This document shows, piece after piece, positions 9,639 to 16,056 of a DNA stretch of 24,184 nt. Where the stretch lies: positions 1 to 24,184 of the forward strand of contig JBKQHQ010000159.1 of assembly GCA_052148715.1 (NCBI GenBank). The letters are read 5' to 3'. This DNA comes from JBKQHQ01 sp052148715. GTDB taxonomy: Bacteria > Pseudomonadota > Alphaproteobacteria > Rhizobiales > Xanthobacteraceae. Every line of letters begins with the position of its first letter. The stretch's first letter is position 1. Both the position numbers and the translations under genes were made by a program. The notes beneath the pieces are model-generated. The model made no database searches, had not been told where the DNA came from, and saw only the letters and a program-made list of their open reading frames with translations.

Positions 9639-9912
9639 CTTTCCGATGGTTGACGTCCTGCGCCTTCGGCCCCTGGACGGATATCGTCTTTGGGTGCGCT
9701 TCACCGACGGCAGCGAGGGCGTTCGAGATTTGTCGGATGTCATTACTTCCGGCGGGCCGATGGTGGAGCCGTTGAAAGCGTCAGAATATTTCGCGCGCTG
9801 CTTCGTCGAGATGGGTGCACCGACCTGGCCGAACGGCTTCGATCTCGATCCGATCAATCTGTACATGGAGATGCGCGCTGCGGGCGCGCTCGCGCCTGCA
9901 GCGGCGGAATAG
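9625..9912 (+). CDS. DUF2442 domain-containing protein
   Basis: A 95-residue small protein. The signature is a beta-rich core: VLRLRPLDGYRLWVRFTDGS, EGVRDLSDVI, then MVEPLKASEYFARCFVEMGA and TWPNGFDLDPINLYMEM. This is the usual DUF2442 layout, ending in W-x-N-G-x-D-L-x-P. The ATG at 9625 lies inside the end of the DUF4160 gene, so the two are probably co-translated. The second gene is intact while the first is interrupted. That would suit loss of a costly partner, but which partner would be toxic is not known. An internal ATG at 9646 is an alternative start. Confidence 0.85.
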   Translation: MQTNDFPMVDVLRLRPLDGYRLWVRFTDGSEGVRDLSDVITSGGPMVEPLKASEYFARCFVEMGAPTWPNGFDLDPINLYMEMRAAGALAPAAAE

Positions 9913-9946
9913 GGGCGAGCCGGCGTGTCGACGCCTGTCCGCCCGA

Positions 9947-10681
9947 TCATCGGCAGGTGAACGCCTTGCGGAACCCTGCGGCCTGCGCCTCCTCCTCGGA
10001 GCAGAACCAGCGGTTCGGGTTCGCCAGGCCCTGGTAACTGCGACAGGCTTCCAGGTGATAGATGCCGCGATGCCCGGTGAGGAGCGCGCGCAAGGCGACC
10101 TTGCCCTTGATCGAGCAACCGGGCGGCATCATCGGATTATCGGGGAAGAGCTTGTTGCGCTCCACCGCGTCGTTGCCGGTGTGGCACGCCGCCCCCAACA
10201 GCTTGGCGGTCCTTTTTCTCCACCGGTTGAAGTCCCACGGCGCCGCGAAGCAGCCCTTCCACAGCCCATGGCGATTGTCGCGCGCGTCCGCCTCCTCGAT
10301 GGCAAAACGGCCCCGTGCATAGGGCTCAAAATTGAGCGCCCAGCCCTCGAGCACCAGCGTGTTGTTCAAGTTCAGGGTCATTCCCTCGACCGAGCAAACG
10401 CCCATGCGCCTGAGGGGATAGACGGGATCGGGTCCCTTGTCCTCGCATTGAACCGCGCGCTTCGCAGTCAGCGTGGTGAGCCGATTGGTCGCCTCGATCC
10501 CGCACGCCCAGGCGGCGCGGTTCTCGTCGAGGCACTGCTGGTCCCGCTCCGGGGCGGCGACGCCGTCGAGCCGGAATGTCTTGCCGTCGAGCCTGAGCGT
10601 GTAGCCGTCCACAACGTCGACATCGGCCGCGCCGCTCGGACCTGCCGCCATCAGCACTGCGGCTATGATCAATGCGCGCAT
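9947..10681 (-). CDS. Secreted thermonuclease-family (SNase-like) protein with a C-terminal Cys/His segment
   Basis: A 244-residue exported protein. MRALIIAAVLMAAGPSGAA is a Sec signal peptide, likely cut after SGAA. The mature part starts with VDVVDGYTLRLDGKTFRLDG and VAAPERDQQC, the SNase motif that holds a catalytic Asp and Glu (E45). ALNFEPYARGRFAIEEADAR and HGLWKG follow. The usual DRYGR-type segment with the second catalytic Arg is altered to YPLRRMGVCSVEG, so nuclease activity is uncertain. The C-terminal region (HRGIYHLEACRSYQGL, NRWFCSEEEAQAAGF) is the Cys/His motif often attached to such proteins in rhizobia. The start is chosen by GGGGGAGA six bases before ATG 10681. It is convergent with the DUF2442 gene. 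Confidence 0.85.
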   Translation of the reverse strand: MRALIIAAVLMAAGPSGAADVDVVDGYTLRLDGKTFRLDGVAAPERDQQCLDENRAAWACGIEATNRLTTLTAKRAVQCEDKGPDPVYPLRRMGVCSVEGMTLNLNNTLVLEGWALNFEPYARGRFAIEEADARDNRHGLWKGCFAAPWDFNRWRKRTAKLLGAACHTGNDAVERNKLFPDNPMMPPGCSIKGKVALRALLTGHRGIYHLEACRSYQGLANPNRWFCSEEEAQAAGFRKAFTCR

Positions 10682-11006
10682 GAAAGTTCTCCCCCTCGAC
10701 CGAAGAGGGGCACTCTGCCACGGCACTGGCGATGCGAAAAGCGGCCCGTCCGCGGCTGCTTTCTCTCCTTTTCTCGGCGCCGCTTTCGGCACCAGCACGA
10801 TGGGCGTTTCTGTACCGTCGGGATGCATTATCGGGCGGGACCGCCACGACGGCGATCGGCGGCCTTTTAGCAAAAGCTGAAAAGAGCTTGCGGCAAAACC
10901 GGAGAAAACTCTTCACATCGGGTTCGCCGCTCTGCAACCTTTGTCAGTCTAACTACTTAGCAACCGACCACGGCTGGTCGAATAGTCATTTCGGGAAAAG
11001 GACATC
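10682..11006. promoter_or_regulatory. Divergent intergenic region between the nuclease and PilZ genes
   Basis: These 325 bases hold no convincing gene and must contain promoters for two divergent genes. A dyad, CGACCA-CGGC-TGGTCG, lies at 10965-10980, 26 bases before the PilZ ATG, and could be an operator or short hairpin. A TTGTCA hexamer at 10941-10946 resembles a -35 box, but I see no good -10 at the right distance. AAAGGA just before ATG 11007 is a good ribosome site. Confidence 0.3.
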
Positions 11007-11303
11007 ATGAAGGAACGGCGTCAATCTAAACGTTACACGGTCAACCGGTCGGCCAGGGTTCAGGCTCGAGTCGATGCGCGGCCGCACGATTGTCTTTTGG
11101 TGGACATCTCCGACGCCGGGGTCCGGCTGCATGCGGAGGGGGCCGAGGTGCCCGACGATTTCTTTGTTGTGATTCCCGGCGCTAAGGACGAGCGCCGCCG
11201 CGCCTGTCGCGTGGTCTGGCGGCTAGGCCCGGAGATCGGCGCCCGCTTCACCGACGAGGTCTACGGATTCTCCTGGAGCGTCGCCCACGCCGGGGCGGCG
11301 TGA
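11007..11303 (+). CDS. PilZ domain protein (putative cyclic-di-GMP receptor)
   Basis: A 98-residue single-domain PilZ protein. The two ligand-binding signatures are present: the Arg-rich KERRQSKRYTV at the N terminus (R-x3-R type) and LLVDISDAGVRLHAEG (D/N-x-S-x-x-G type). Proteins with both motifs usually bind cyclic-di-GMP. The rest forms the expected beta barrel (ACRVVWRLGPEIGARFTDEV). Stand-alone PilZ proteins control motility, exopolysaccharide or development through a partner, and the partner cannot be told here. A good ribosome site (AAAGGA) precedes the ATG. The lytic transglycosylase gene follows after 74 bases on the same strand. Confidence 0.9.
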   Translation: MKERRQSKRYTVNRSARVQARVDARPHDCLLVDISDAGVRLHAEGAEVPDDFFVVIPGAKDERRRACRVVWRLGPEIGARFTDEVYGFSWSVAHAGAA

Positions 11304-11377
11304 GCCGCCGGCGACAATCTCCGCCGTAATCCTGCCTGACTTCCGCCCGACCGTCGCTTTGGGAGTCGGGGATTTTA

Positions 11378-11986
11378 ATGAGCTTGAGTAGTCGAGTGTG
11401 GGAGCCGGCCGACGTGGTTCGTCGTTGCGCGCTCGCGGGCTTCTTGCTCGCGGGGTTTTCGCCGCCTCTCTGCGCGGAGGCCTCGCGCTCCGATCTCGAT
11501 GCGCTGATCACGAAGCACGCCCAGGCGAACGGCGTCCCCGAAGCGCTGGTGCGCCGCGTCATCCAGCGCGAAAGCGGCTACAATCCCCATGCGGTTGGCA
11601 AGGGCGGCACCTTCGGGCTGATGCAGATCAAGCACGCGACGGCGCGCGGTATGGGTTACGCCGGGGAGCCTTCGGGCCTGCTCGATCCCGATACCAACCT
11701 GACCTTTGCGGTGCGTTATCTCGCCGGCGCTTATCGCGCGGCGAACGGCAATGCCGATCAGGCCGTGTCCTATTTCAGCCGCGGATATTACGACGCGGCC
11801 AAACGCCAGCGGTTGGACGCCAATGTGGACCGGATTTTCCCGGCGAAATCGGTATCCACTTTATCCGGCGCCGCGGCAACAAAATCCGCTTCGGCCGCAG
11901 CCCATCCTCCGGCCGCCACGCCGATCATTCCCGTAAATGCCGAGGCATCGGACGAGAGAACGGGCGGACCGAAAGAAAGCGATTAA
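11378..11986 (+). CDS. Lytic transglycosylase domain protein
   Basis: A 202-residue periplasmic protein with an N-terminal hydrophobic signal (CALAGFLLAGFSPPLCAEA) followed by a soluble SLT domain. The catalytic glutamate is E65 in VIQRESGYNPHAVGKGG. GTFGLMQIKHATARGMGY and NLTFAVRYLAGAYRAANGNA are the other family motifs. Such enzymes cut the glycan strand of peptidoglycan between MurNAc and GlcNAc, forming the 1,6-anhydro product. It is a short version with one domain and an Ala/Pro-rich tail. The ATG at 11378 has only a distant GGGAG. A specific role (cell-wall recycling or insertion of an envelope machine) cannot be decided. Confidence 0.88.
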   Translation: MSLSSRVWEPADVVRRCALAGFLLAGFSPPLCAEASRSDLDALITKHAQANGVPEALVRRVIQRESGYNPHAVGKGGTFGLMQIKHATARGMGYAGEPSGLLDPDTNLTFAVRYLAGAYRAANGNADQAVSYFSRGYYDAAKRQRLDANVDRIFPAKSVSTLSGAAATKSASAAAHPPAATPIIPVNAEASDERTGGPKESD

Positions 11987-12056
11987 TTTTGCTTCTTTAG
12001 TTCCGATTGCCGCGACCAATCAACTACCGCAGCCAAACCCATCCGCACCACAGGGT

Positions 12057-12194
12057 CTACCAGGCGCGCAGCCAGGTCGTAACGTCGTAGAGCAATGCCG
12101 CAACCGCGCAAGTAGCCATGCCACCGACGACGGCGGTCTGTAGAAGAGCGTCGTTGGCGCGGAGCAGAAACTCCTTCTCGTTCACCCTCATCAT
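12057..12194 (-). CDS. Possible small single-span membrane protein (45 residues)
   Basis: In the gap between the transglycosylase and amidohydrolase genes the minus strand encodes 45 residues starting MMRVNEKEFLLRANDALL. A hydrophobic stretch (VVGGMATCAVAALLYDV) and WLRAW complete it. The shape (soluble amphipathic N terminus, one membrane helix, short aromatic end) is typical of bacterial small membrane proteins. GAAAGGA lies about 10 bases upstream of the first ATG. A second ATG follows directly. No family is recognised. The longer overlapping minus-strand frame (11983-12483) reads as an antisense shadow. Confidence 0.4.
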   Translation of the reverse strand: MMRVNEKEFLLRANDALLQTAVVGGMATCAVAALLYDVTTWLRAW

Positions 12195-12360
12195 GGCCTG
12201 CGATCCTTTCGACGCGACCCACTACCGGCCGTGGTCTTGACGTAATGCTTATGCCGTCGCTTCGACAAAGGCGGGTAGGGCAAGGCAGGGTTGCGTCTAG
12301 TGCGCGGCTCGGCCAGCTGCTACGAACACGGCCGCAGGCAAACCAAACGGAAAGCGCGCC

Positions 12361-13326
12361 ATGATGACCCGACCACGCTGTCCCGTGATTGCGATCGAAG
12401 AGCATTATTGGGATGCGGAACTGGCGGCGCATTATACCGGCGTCGAGGCCGGCCGCGGCGCCGAAGCTTCCGAGCGGCTGCATGATCTCGGCGCGTTGCG
12501 GCTAAAGGAGATGGACGAGGGCGGCATCGACGTGCAGGTGCTTTCGCATGGCGCGCCTTCGACCCAGAAGCTGCCAGCCGACATCGCGGCCGACCTGACG
12601 CGGCGGGTCAACGACCGGCTCGCCGCCTGCGTGCGCGCCAAGCCGGAGCGCTTTGCCGCCTTTGCCGCGCTGCCGACCGCCGATCCGGCTGCCGCCGCCG
12701 ATGAGCTCGAGCGCACGGTTAAGGAGCACGGCTTCAAGGGTGCGATGATCCATGGCCTGGCGAACGGCGTCTTTCTCGACCACAAGCGGTTCTGGCCGAT
12801 CTATGCGCGCGCCGAACAGCTCGACGTGCCGATCTATTTCCATCCCTCACTGCCGAAGCCCGAGGTGATGGAAGCCTACTACAACGACTACACGAAGGAT
12901 TTCCCGATGGTGGCGCGCCCGGCCTGGGGCTACACGGTGGAGACCGCGACCCAGGCGATCCGGCTGGTTCTCTCCGGCGTGTTCGAGACGCATCCGCGGC
13001 TGAAGATCATCCTCGGCCATCTCGGCGAGACGTTGCCGTTTTTGATCTGGCGCATTGATCACGCGCTGGCGCGGCCGGGGCAAAAGCGGCTGAGCTTTCG
13101 CGACGTGTTTTGCAACAATTTCTGGATCACGACGAGCGGCAATTTTTCCAATCCGGCGCTTCTTTGCTGCGTGATGGAGATGGGGGTCGAGCGGATCCTT
13201 TTCGCCGTCGACTGGCCGTTCGTCGCCAACCCGCCGGCGACGCAATGGATGGAAAGCGCGCCGCTCTGCGACGAGGACAAGGCCAAGATCCTCAACGGCA
13301 ACGCCAAGCGCTTATTGCGGATGTAG
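12361..13326 (+). CDS. Amidohydrolase family 2 protein, gamma-resorcylate decarboxylase-like
   Basis: A 321-residue TIM-barrel metal enzyme of the ACMSD/amidohydrolase-2 family. The ligand residues fit those of Rhizobium gamma-resorcylate decarboxylase: E13 and H15 in AIEEHYW, H161 in VPIYFHPSLP, H220 and E223 in IILGHLGETLPF, and D284 in FAVDWPF. The length also fits. Such enzymes remove or add carboxyl groups on dihydroxybenzoates or related aromatic acids without oxygen. The exact substrate cannot be inferred. GGAAAG six bases upstream supports ATG 12361; ATG 12364 is an alternative. The 4,5-dihydroxyphthalate-decarboxylase-like gene and the cupin lie within 2 kb on the opposite strand, a loose aromatic-acid context. 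Confidence 0.88.
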   Translation: MMTRPRCPVIAIEEHYWDAELAAHYTGVEAGRGAEASERLHDLGALRLKEMDEGGIDVQVLSHGAPSTQKLPADIAADLTRRVNDRLAACVRAKPERFAAFAALPTADPAAAADELERTVKEHGFKGAMIHGLANGVFLDHKRFWPIYARAEQLDVPIYFHPSLPKPEVMEAYYNDYTKDFPMVARPAWGYTVETATQAIRLVLSGVFETHPRLKIILGHLGETLPFLIWRIDHALARPGQKRLSFRDVFCNNFWITTSGNFSNPALLCCVMEMGVERILFAVDWPFVANPPATQWMESAPLCDEDKAKILNGNAKRLLRM

Positions 13327-13437
13327 CGGCAAACGTTCGATCGACGCACCGGAGGCGGCAGAACGCGGGCTGCGGCCTGCGAGCTATTTGGGACTGGCAG
13401 AGCCGGCAGCCTCCATCAGGAACGCCGCGACGGACAA

Positions 13438-13461
13438 TCATGAAACGGAATTTAATTGACT
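13438..13461 (+). repeat. Direct repeat, copy 1
   Basis: TCATGAAACGGAATTTAATT followed by GACT. It matches copy 2 (13533-13556) at about 20 of 24 positions, exactly 95 bases upstream. Both copies begin with an ATG in the phrase M-K-(R/S)-N-L-I-D. Confidence 0.5.
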
Positions 13462-13532
13462 CGCCAGCTGCGGCCGAACTGCGGTTTGGGCAAGCGGAGC
13501 GCGCGGCCGCATCAGGGAAGGTGCAACCGATT

Positions 13533-13556
13533 TCATGAAATCGAACTTAATTGATT
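13533..13556 (+). repeat. Direct repeat, copy 2
   Basis: TCATGAAATCGAACTTAATT followed by GATT. The copy contains the 10-base palindrome TTTCATGAAA at 13531-13540. Its reading frame MKSNLID ends after seven codons. Confidence 0.5.
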
Positions 13557-13780
13557 GATGTTTGTCGTTTTGCTTCCGTTTTTTCCGATCCGATCGGTCA
13601 ATTGTTCCACCTTCATGCGCGCTTGCCATCCGAAGTACGATATTTCCAATTGCGCGATGCGGAAATGCACGTGTCGACTGTGATCACTTACATGGGCCGT
13701 TCACAATTTGATGCTGCATTGACGCACCGTCGTCACATGGACGCCCTGTCAATGAGGGCTATTGGCTCGGGAATTAGCTG

Positions 13781-14041
13781 ATGAGTAATGACCAAAGCGC
13801 ACGCGATGGTAGCGTAGCGAATAAACTAAAGACCGAACGTAAGCAGTATCCTTCGGCTTTGTTCCAACCGGTCTGTATCCAGTGCACTAGCAAGATGGAG
13901 CTTGCATTCCGTACTCCATGTCAGAATCGGAGACAAAGATACGAGCGTCATACCTTCAAATGCGATAAATGCGGGAACAAACAGACGTACACGATGGGAA
14001 CGAGCAATCGGCGCTTAGGCCAGATCTGGGGCGATAAGTGA
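13781..14041 (+). CDS. Hypothetical small zinc-ribbon protein
   Basis: An 86-residue soluble, basic protein of no recognised family. Two CxxC pairs, VCIQCTSK (about residues 31-38) and FKCDKCGNKQTYTMG (about 62-76), are spaced as in zinc ribbons and probably bind one zinc. The segment between them (RTPCQNRRQRYERHTF) is Arg-rich, which would suit nucleic-acid binding. The ATG lies at the end of the preceding short frame (TGATG overlap) and no good Shine-Dalgarno is seen. The gene stands in the low-GC patch between aromatic-acid-type genes and is convergent with the small cupin gene. The function is unknown. Confidence 0.6.
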   Translation: MSNDQSARDGSVANKLKTERKQYPSALFQPVCIQCTSKMELAFRTPCQNRRQRYERHTFKCDKCGNKQTYTMGTSNRRLGQIWGDK

Positions 14042-14096
14042 GTGGTCCCTTATCCGCCACCGGGCATGGATCGGTTGGAACATGCACCACCATCGC

Positions 14097-14525
14097 TCAC
14101 TCCTGCGCCACCTCGGCCGTCACCAAGGCCGGGTGCCGGCGGAAATAATCGGCATCGGCCGGGTCCTGCTTCCACCCCGGTTTGTCGCGCCAATCGAAGT
14201 GCCGCGTTGCCATGTCGTCACCGTAGCGAACGCGGAACAGGAGCGTGCGCGTCGGCCCGTTTTCATATTCGTGCAGCTCGCCGCGCGGGTGCACCACGAA
14301 GGCGCCCGGCGTCACGTCGATCGTGCGCTCGGGCGTGCGCATCTTGCCGCCGCCCTGAAAACAGAAGTAGATCTCGGTCGCGCCGGGGTGACAGTGATAA
14401 GGGCTGACCTGGCCGGGCTCCCAGCATGCGACCGTGACATCGCCCTCGCCGATCTGCCCTAAAATTTTCTCCACGTGCTTTTTGGGATTGAACTCCTGCT
14501 CCTGCAGGAGACTGAAAACGCGCAT
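14097..14525 (-). CDS. Small cupin-domain protein
   Basis: A 142-residue single cupin. Motif 1 is PGQVSPYHCHPGATEIYFCFQ, with the His-x-His and downstream Glu of metal-binding cupins. Motif 2 is VTPGAFVVHPRGELHEYEN with its His. The C-terminal tail (ATRHFDWRDKPGWKQDPADA) is extra. GGAGG six to seven bases upstream fixes the ATG at 14525; the longer upstream frame is not needed. It lies 82 bases behind the substrate-binding-like gene on the same strand, so the two may be one operon. Such small cupins often act as dioxygenases, isomerases or sensors in catabolic clusters, but none of these can be chosen. Confidence 0.82.
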   Translation of the reverse strand: MRVFSLLQEQEFNPKKHVEKILGQIGEGDVTVACWEPGQVSPYHCHPGATEIYFCFQGGGKMRTPERTIDVTPGAFVVHPRGELHEYENGPTRTLLFRVRYGDDMATRHFDWRDKPGWKQDPADADYFRRHPALVTAEVAQE

Positions 14526-14607
14526 GCGTTGCCCTCCAAAGCTGCGAGCGATCAAGCGTGATCGGAGACGGGCGGCAAGCCGGTGCTGACGAGGCGCAGG
14601 CCCGCCG

Positions 14608-15504
14608 TCATGCACCAAGCCCCCGCGTCAGATCGGTGAACAATTCATCGACCGTGTAGCGGCACGGGATCAGCCCTTGCCGAAAGGCATAGTCGATGAT
14701 GATTTCCAGTGAGCGGCGATTTGGCTCGACGCCGAAGCGCAGCGGATCGAGCGCCGTTCCCGACGCGGGCAATTTCGCCGCGCGCTTGCTCTCGCCGAGC
14801 AGCCGGTAGACCTCCTTCACCACGTCCGGCCGCGTCTGCGCGATCTGCTCCCTGATGACGAAGAGGTGATTGATAGGAACGCCGCCATTCCGCTCGGCCC
14901 ACCGGCGGGCCGCGGCTTCGGCATCGGGAATGAGCTGCTTCAGCCGCGGATCGGGCAAGTTGTCGCCGACCACGGCGGCATCGAGCTCGCCGTCGAGCAG
15001 CATCTGCGCCATCGTCTTGCCGGCGGGCGCGCGCTCGACAAACAGCGGATCGTGATATTCGGCAAGGTGCGGATCCTCGAAGGAGATCCAACGCACCTTG
15101 TCGAGATCGACGCCGTACTCGTCGGCGAGGATGCCGCGCACCCACACGGCCGTGGTCACCGTGTAGGCGCGTATACCCACGCGCCGGCCAGCCAGATCGG
15201 CGGGGCTTAAAGGGCCGCGCTCCGGATTGTACGCGATGGTATGGTGTTGGCCGCGTCCAACCACCACGGCCGGAATAAGGGCATACGGCTTCCCGTAGGC
15301 CTTGGCCTGCAGGTAAGTGACGATTGCGAGCTCGCCGAGATCGTACTTCGCCTCGCGCACGAGCGGCTTGAACAAGGTGTTGGCGACCTTGACGTCGACA
15401 AAATCGAAATCGACGAGATCGGATGCGAGCTCCTTCCTCTTCAGCGCCATCGTGTTGGGATAGTTCCCCAACATGGTATGCAGCGTCATTCTATTGCTGG
15501 CCAC
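14608..15504 (-). CDS. PBP2-fold protein, 4,5-dihydroxyphthalate decarboxylase-like / ABC substrate-binding-like
   Basis: A 298-residue protein that resembles 4,5-dihydroxyphthalate decarboxylase and related type 2 periplasmic-binding-fold proteins. Supporting segments are YDLGELAIVTYLQAKAYGKP, LAGRRVGIRAYTVTTAVWVR, GILADEYGVDLDKVRW, GKTMAQMLLDGELDAAV and LKQLIPDAEAAARRW. It has no signal peptide, so a cytoplasmic enzyme is more likely than a transport component. The GTG at 15504 has GGAGAGGG 5 bases upstream, which is better than the internal ATG at 15489. The cupin follows on the same strand and a gamma-resorcylate-decarboxylase-like gene is near. A decarboxylase role in aromatic-acid breakdown is reasonable but unproven. 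Confidence 0.8.
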   Translation of the reverse strand: MASNRMTLHTMLGNYPNTMALKRKELASDLVDFDFVDVKVANTLFKPLVREAKYDLGELAIVTYLQAKAYGKPYALIPAVVVGRGQHHTIAYNPERGPLSPADLAGRRVGIRAYTVTTAVWVRGILADEYGVDLDKVRWISFEDPHLAEYHDPLFVERAPAGKTMAQMLLDGELDAAVVGDNLPDPRLKQLIPDAEAAARRWAERNGGVPINHLFVIREQIAQTRPDVVKEVYRLLGESKRAAKLPASGTALDPLRFGVEPNRRSLEIIIDYAFRQGLIPCRYTVDELFTDLTRGLGA

Positions 15505-15980
15505 GAAACCCTCTCCTCATCGGCGAGCGCGGCATAGAGCACCTCTGTGGTCTTGGCAAAATCCAGTCGCGATCCTGTGCGGGCAGGCGCTCGGGCGTAT
15601 CGCGCGCAAGTCGAAAACGTCCGGGCGGCGCACCTCCCGCCCGTACGGCCGCGACTGCGCCAGCCGGATTGCCGTTCGCCTGGCGGCGTGTGCGGATAGC
15701 GCCTGCTGTCGCTCGAGAAAATGTGCGGACGGTACTCGATCGGGGTCGTTGCCATCGACCCGGCCTCCCTTGCCGAATCGAAGCGTATGGGGTCCGCGCC
15801 GCGGCGGCCAGGCCCGTGGCCGGCATTTGCGGACCTTGGATACGCCCGGCCCGCCGCTGACTTGGCAAACCGGCCGTGCGAGCCGGTCCGGGGCGCGGCG
15901 GCCATGTCGATTTGCGGGCGGACCGCAAGCGTTGCTAATAGGGCCGCTCCCGCCGTCTCGCTCTCGCGGCGTCAGCCGGG
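15505..15980. promoter_or_regulatory. Gene-free GC-rich stretch with possible tRNA promoter
   Basis: No recognised gene is found in these 476 bases. Open frames exist on both strands, but their Arg/Pro/Ala/Ser composition is that of shadows in GC-rich DNA. Near the right end TTGCGG (15912-15917) and GCTAAT (15934-15939), 16 bases apart, could be the -35 and -10 boxes of the tRNA gene starting at 15981. Confidence 0.3.
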
Positions 15981-16056
15981 GGGCCCGTAGCTCAATGGTT
16001 AGAGCCGGCCGCTCATAACGGTCTGGTTGGAGGTTCGAGTCCTCCCGGGCCCACCA
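15981..16056 (+). tRNA. tRNA with CAU anticodon, probably tRNA-Ile2 (lysidine type); tRNA-Met possible
   Basis: All arms fold. The acceptor stem is GGGCCCG/CGGGCCC, the D stem GCTC/GAGC with loop AATGGTTA, the anticodon stem GGCCG/CGGTC (one G-T pair) with loop CTCATAA, and the T stem GGAGG/CCTCC with loop TTCGAGT. Discriminator A and an encoded CCA end the gene. The CAU anticodon is shared by elongator Met and by Ile2, in which the C is changed to lysidine by TilS to read AUA. The short D loop and overall sequence recall bacterial Ile2 (E. coli ileX type) more than Met. Its 3' part is the integration site of the element to the right. Confidence 0.93.
15999..16056. other. Attachment site (attL) within the tRNA 3' part
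   Basis: The integrase frame on the minus strand runs through the tRNA T arm and anticodon arm and stops in its D loop. Integration by this kind of recombinase takes place in the tRNA 3' half and restores an intact tRNA. The exact core cannot be set without the second copy (attR), which I did not find in the window. The range given is the tRNA segment that overlaps the integrase gene. Confidence 0.65.

Larger units (their letters stand above)
13327..13780. other. AT-richer gap with direct repeats and small frames
   Basis: No recognised gene lies in these 454 bases. Two similar copies of a 24-base sequence lie 95 bases apart (listed separately). A short plus frame from ATG 13665 (MHVSTVITYMGRSQFDAALT onward) ends at 13781. 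Its TGA overlaps the ATG of the zinc-ribbon gene (TGATG), so it could be a small coupled leader gene. It has no visible ribosome site or family. Base composition is visibly lower in GC than the genes on either side, which suggests foreign or decaying DNA. Confidence 0.35.

Noticed and set aside
11983..12483. 166-codon minus frame across the transglycosylase-amidohydrolase gap
   Set aside because: It is antisense to the amidohydrolase start and shadow-like in composition. The 45-codon frame at 12057-12194 is the better candidate.
15721..15990. Frame beginning MCGRYSIGVVAIDP, similar to the start of SRAP/HMCES DNA-crosslink proteins
   Set aside because: After the first seven residues nothing resembles the SRAP family, and the rest has the Arg/Pro/Ala composition of a shadow frame. 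It would need the conserved His and Glu motifs further on.
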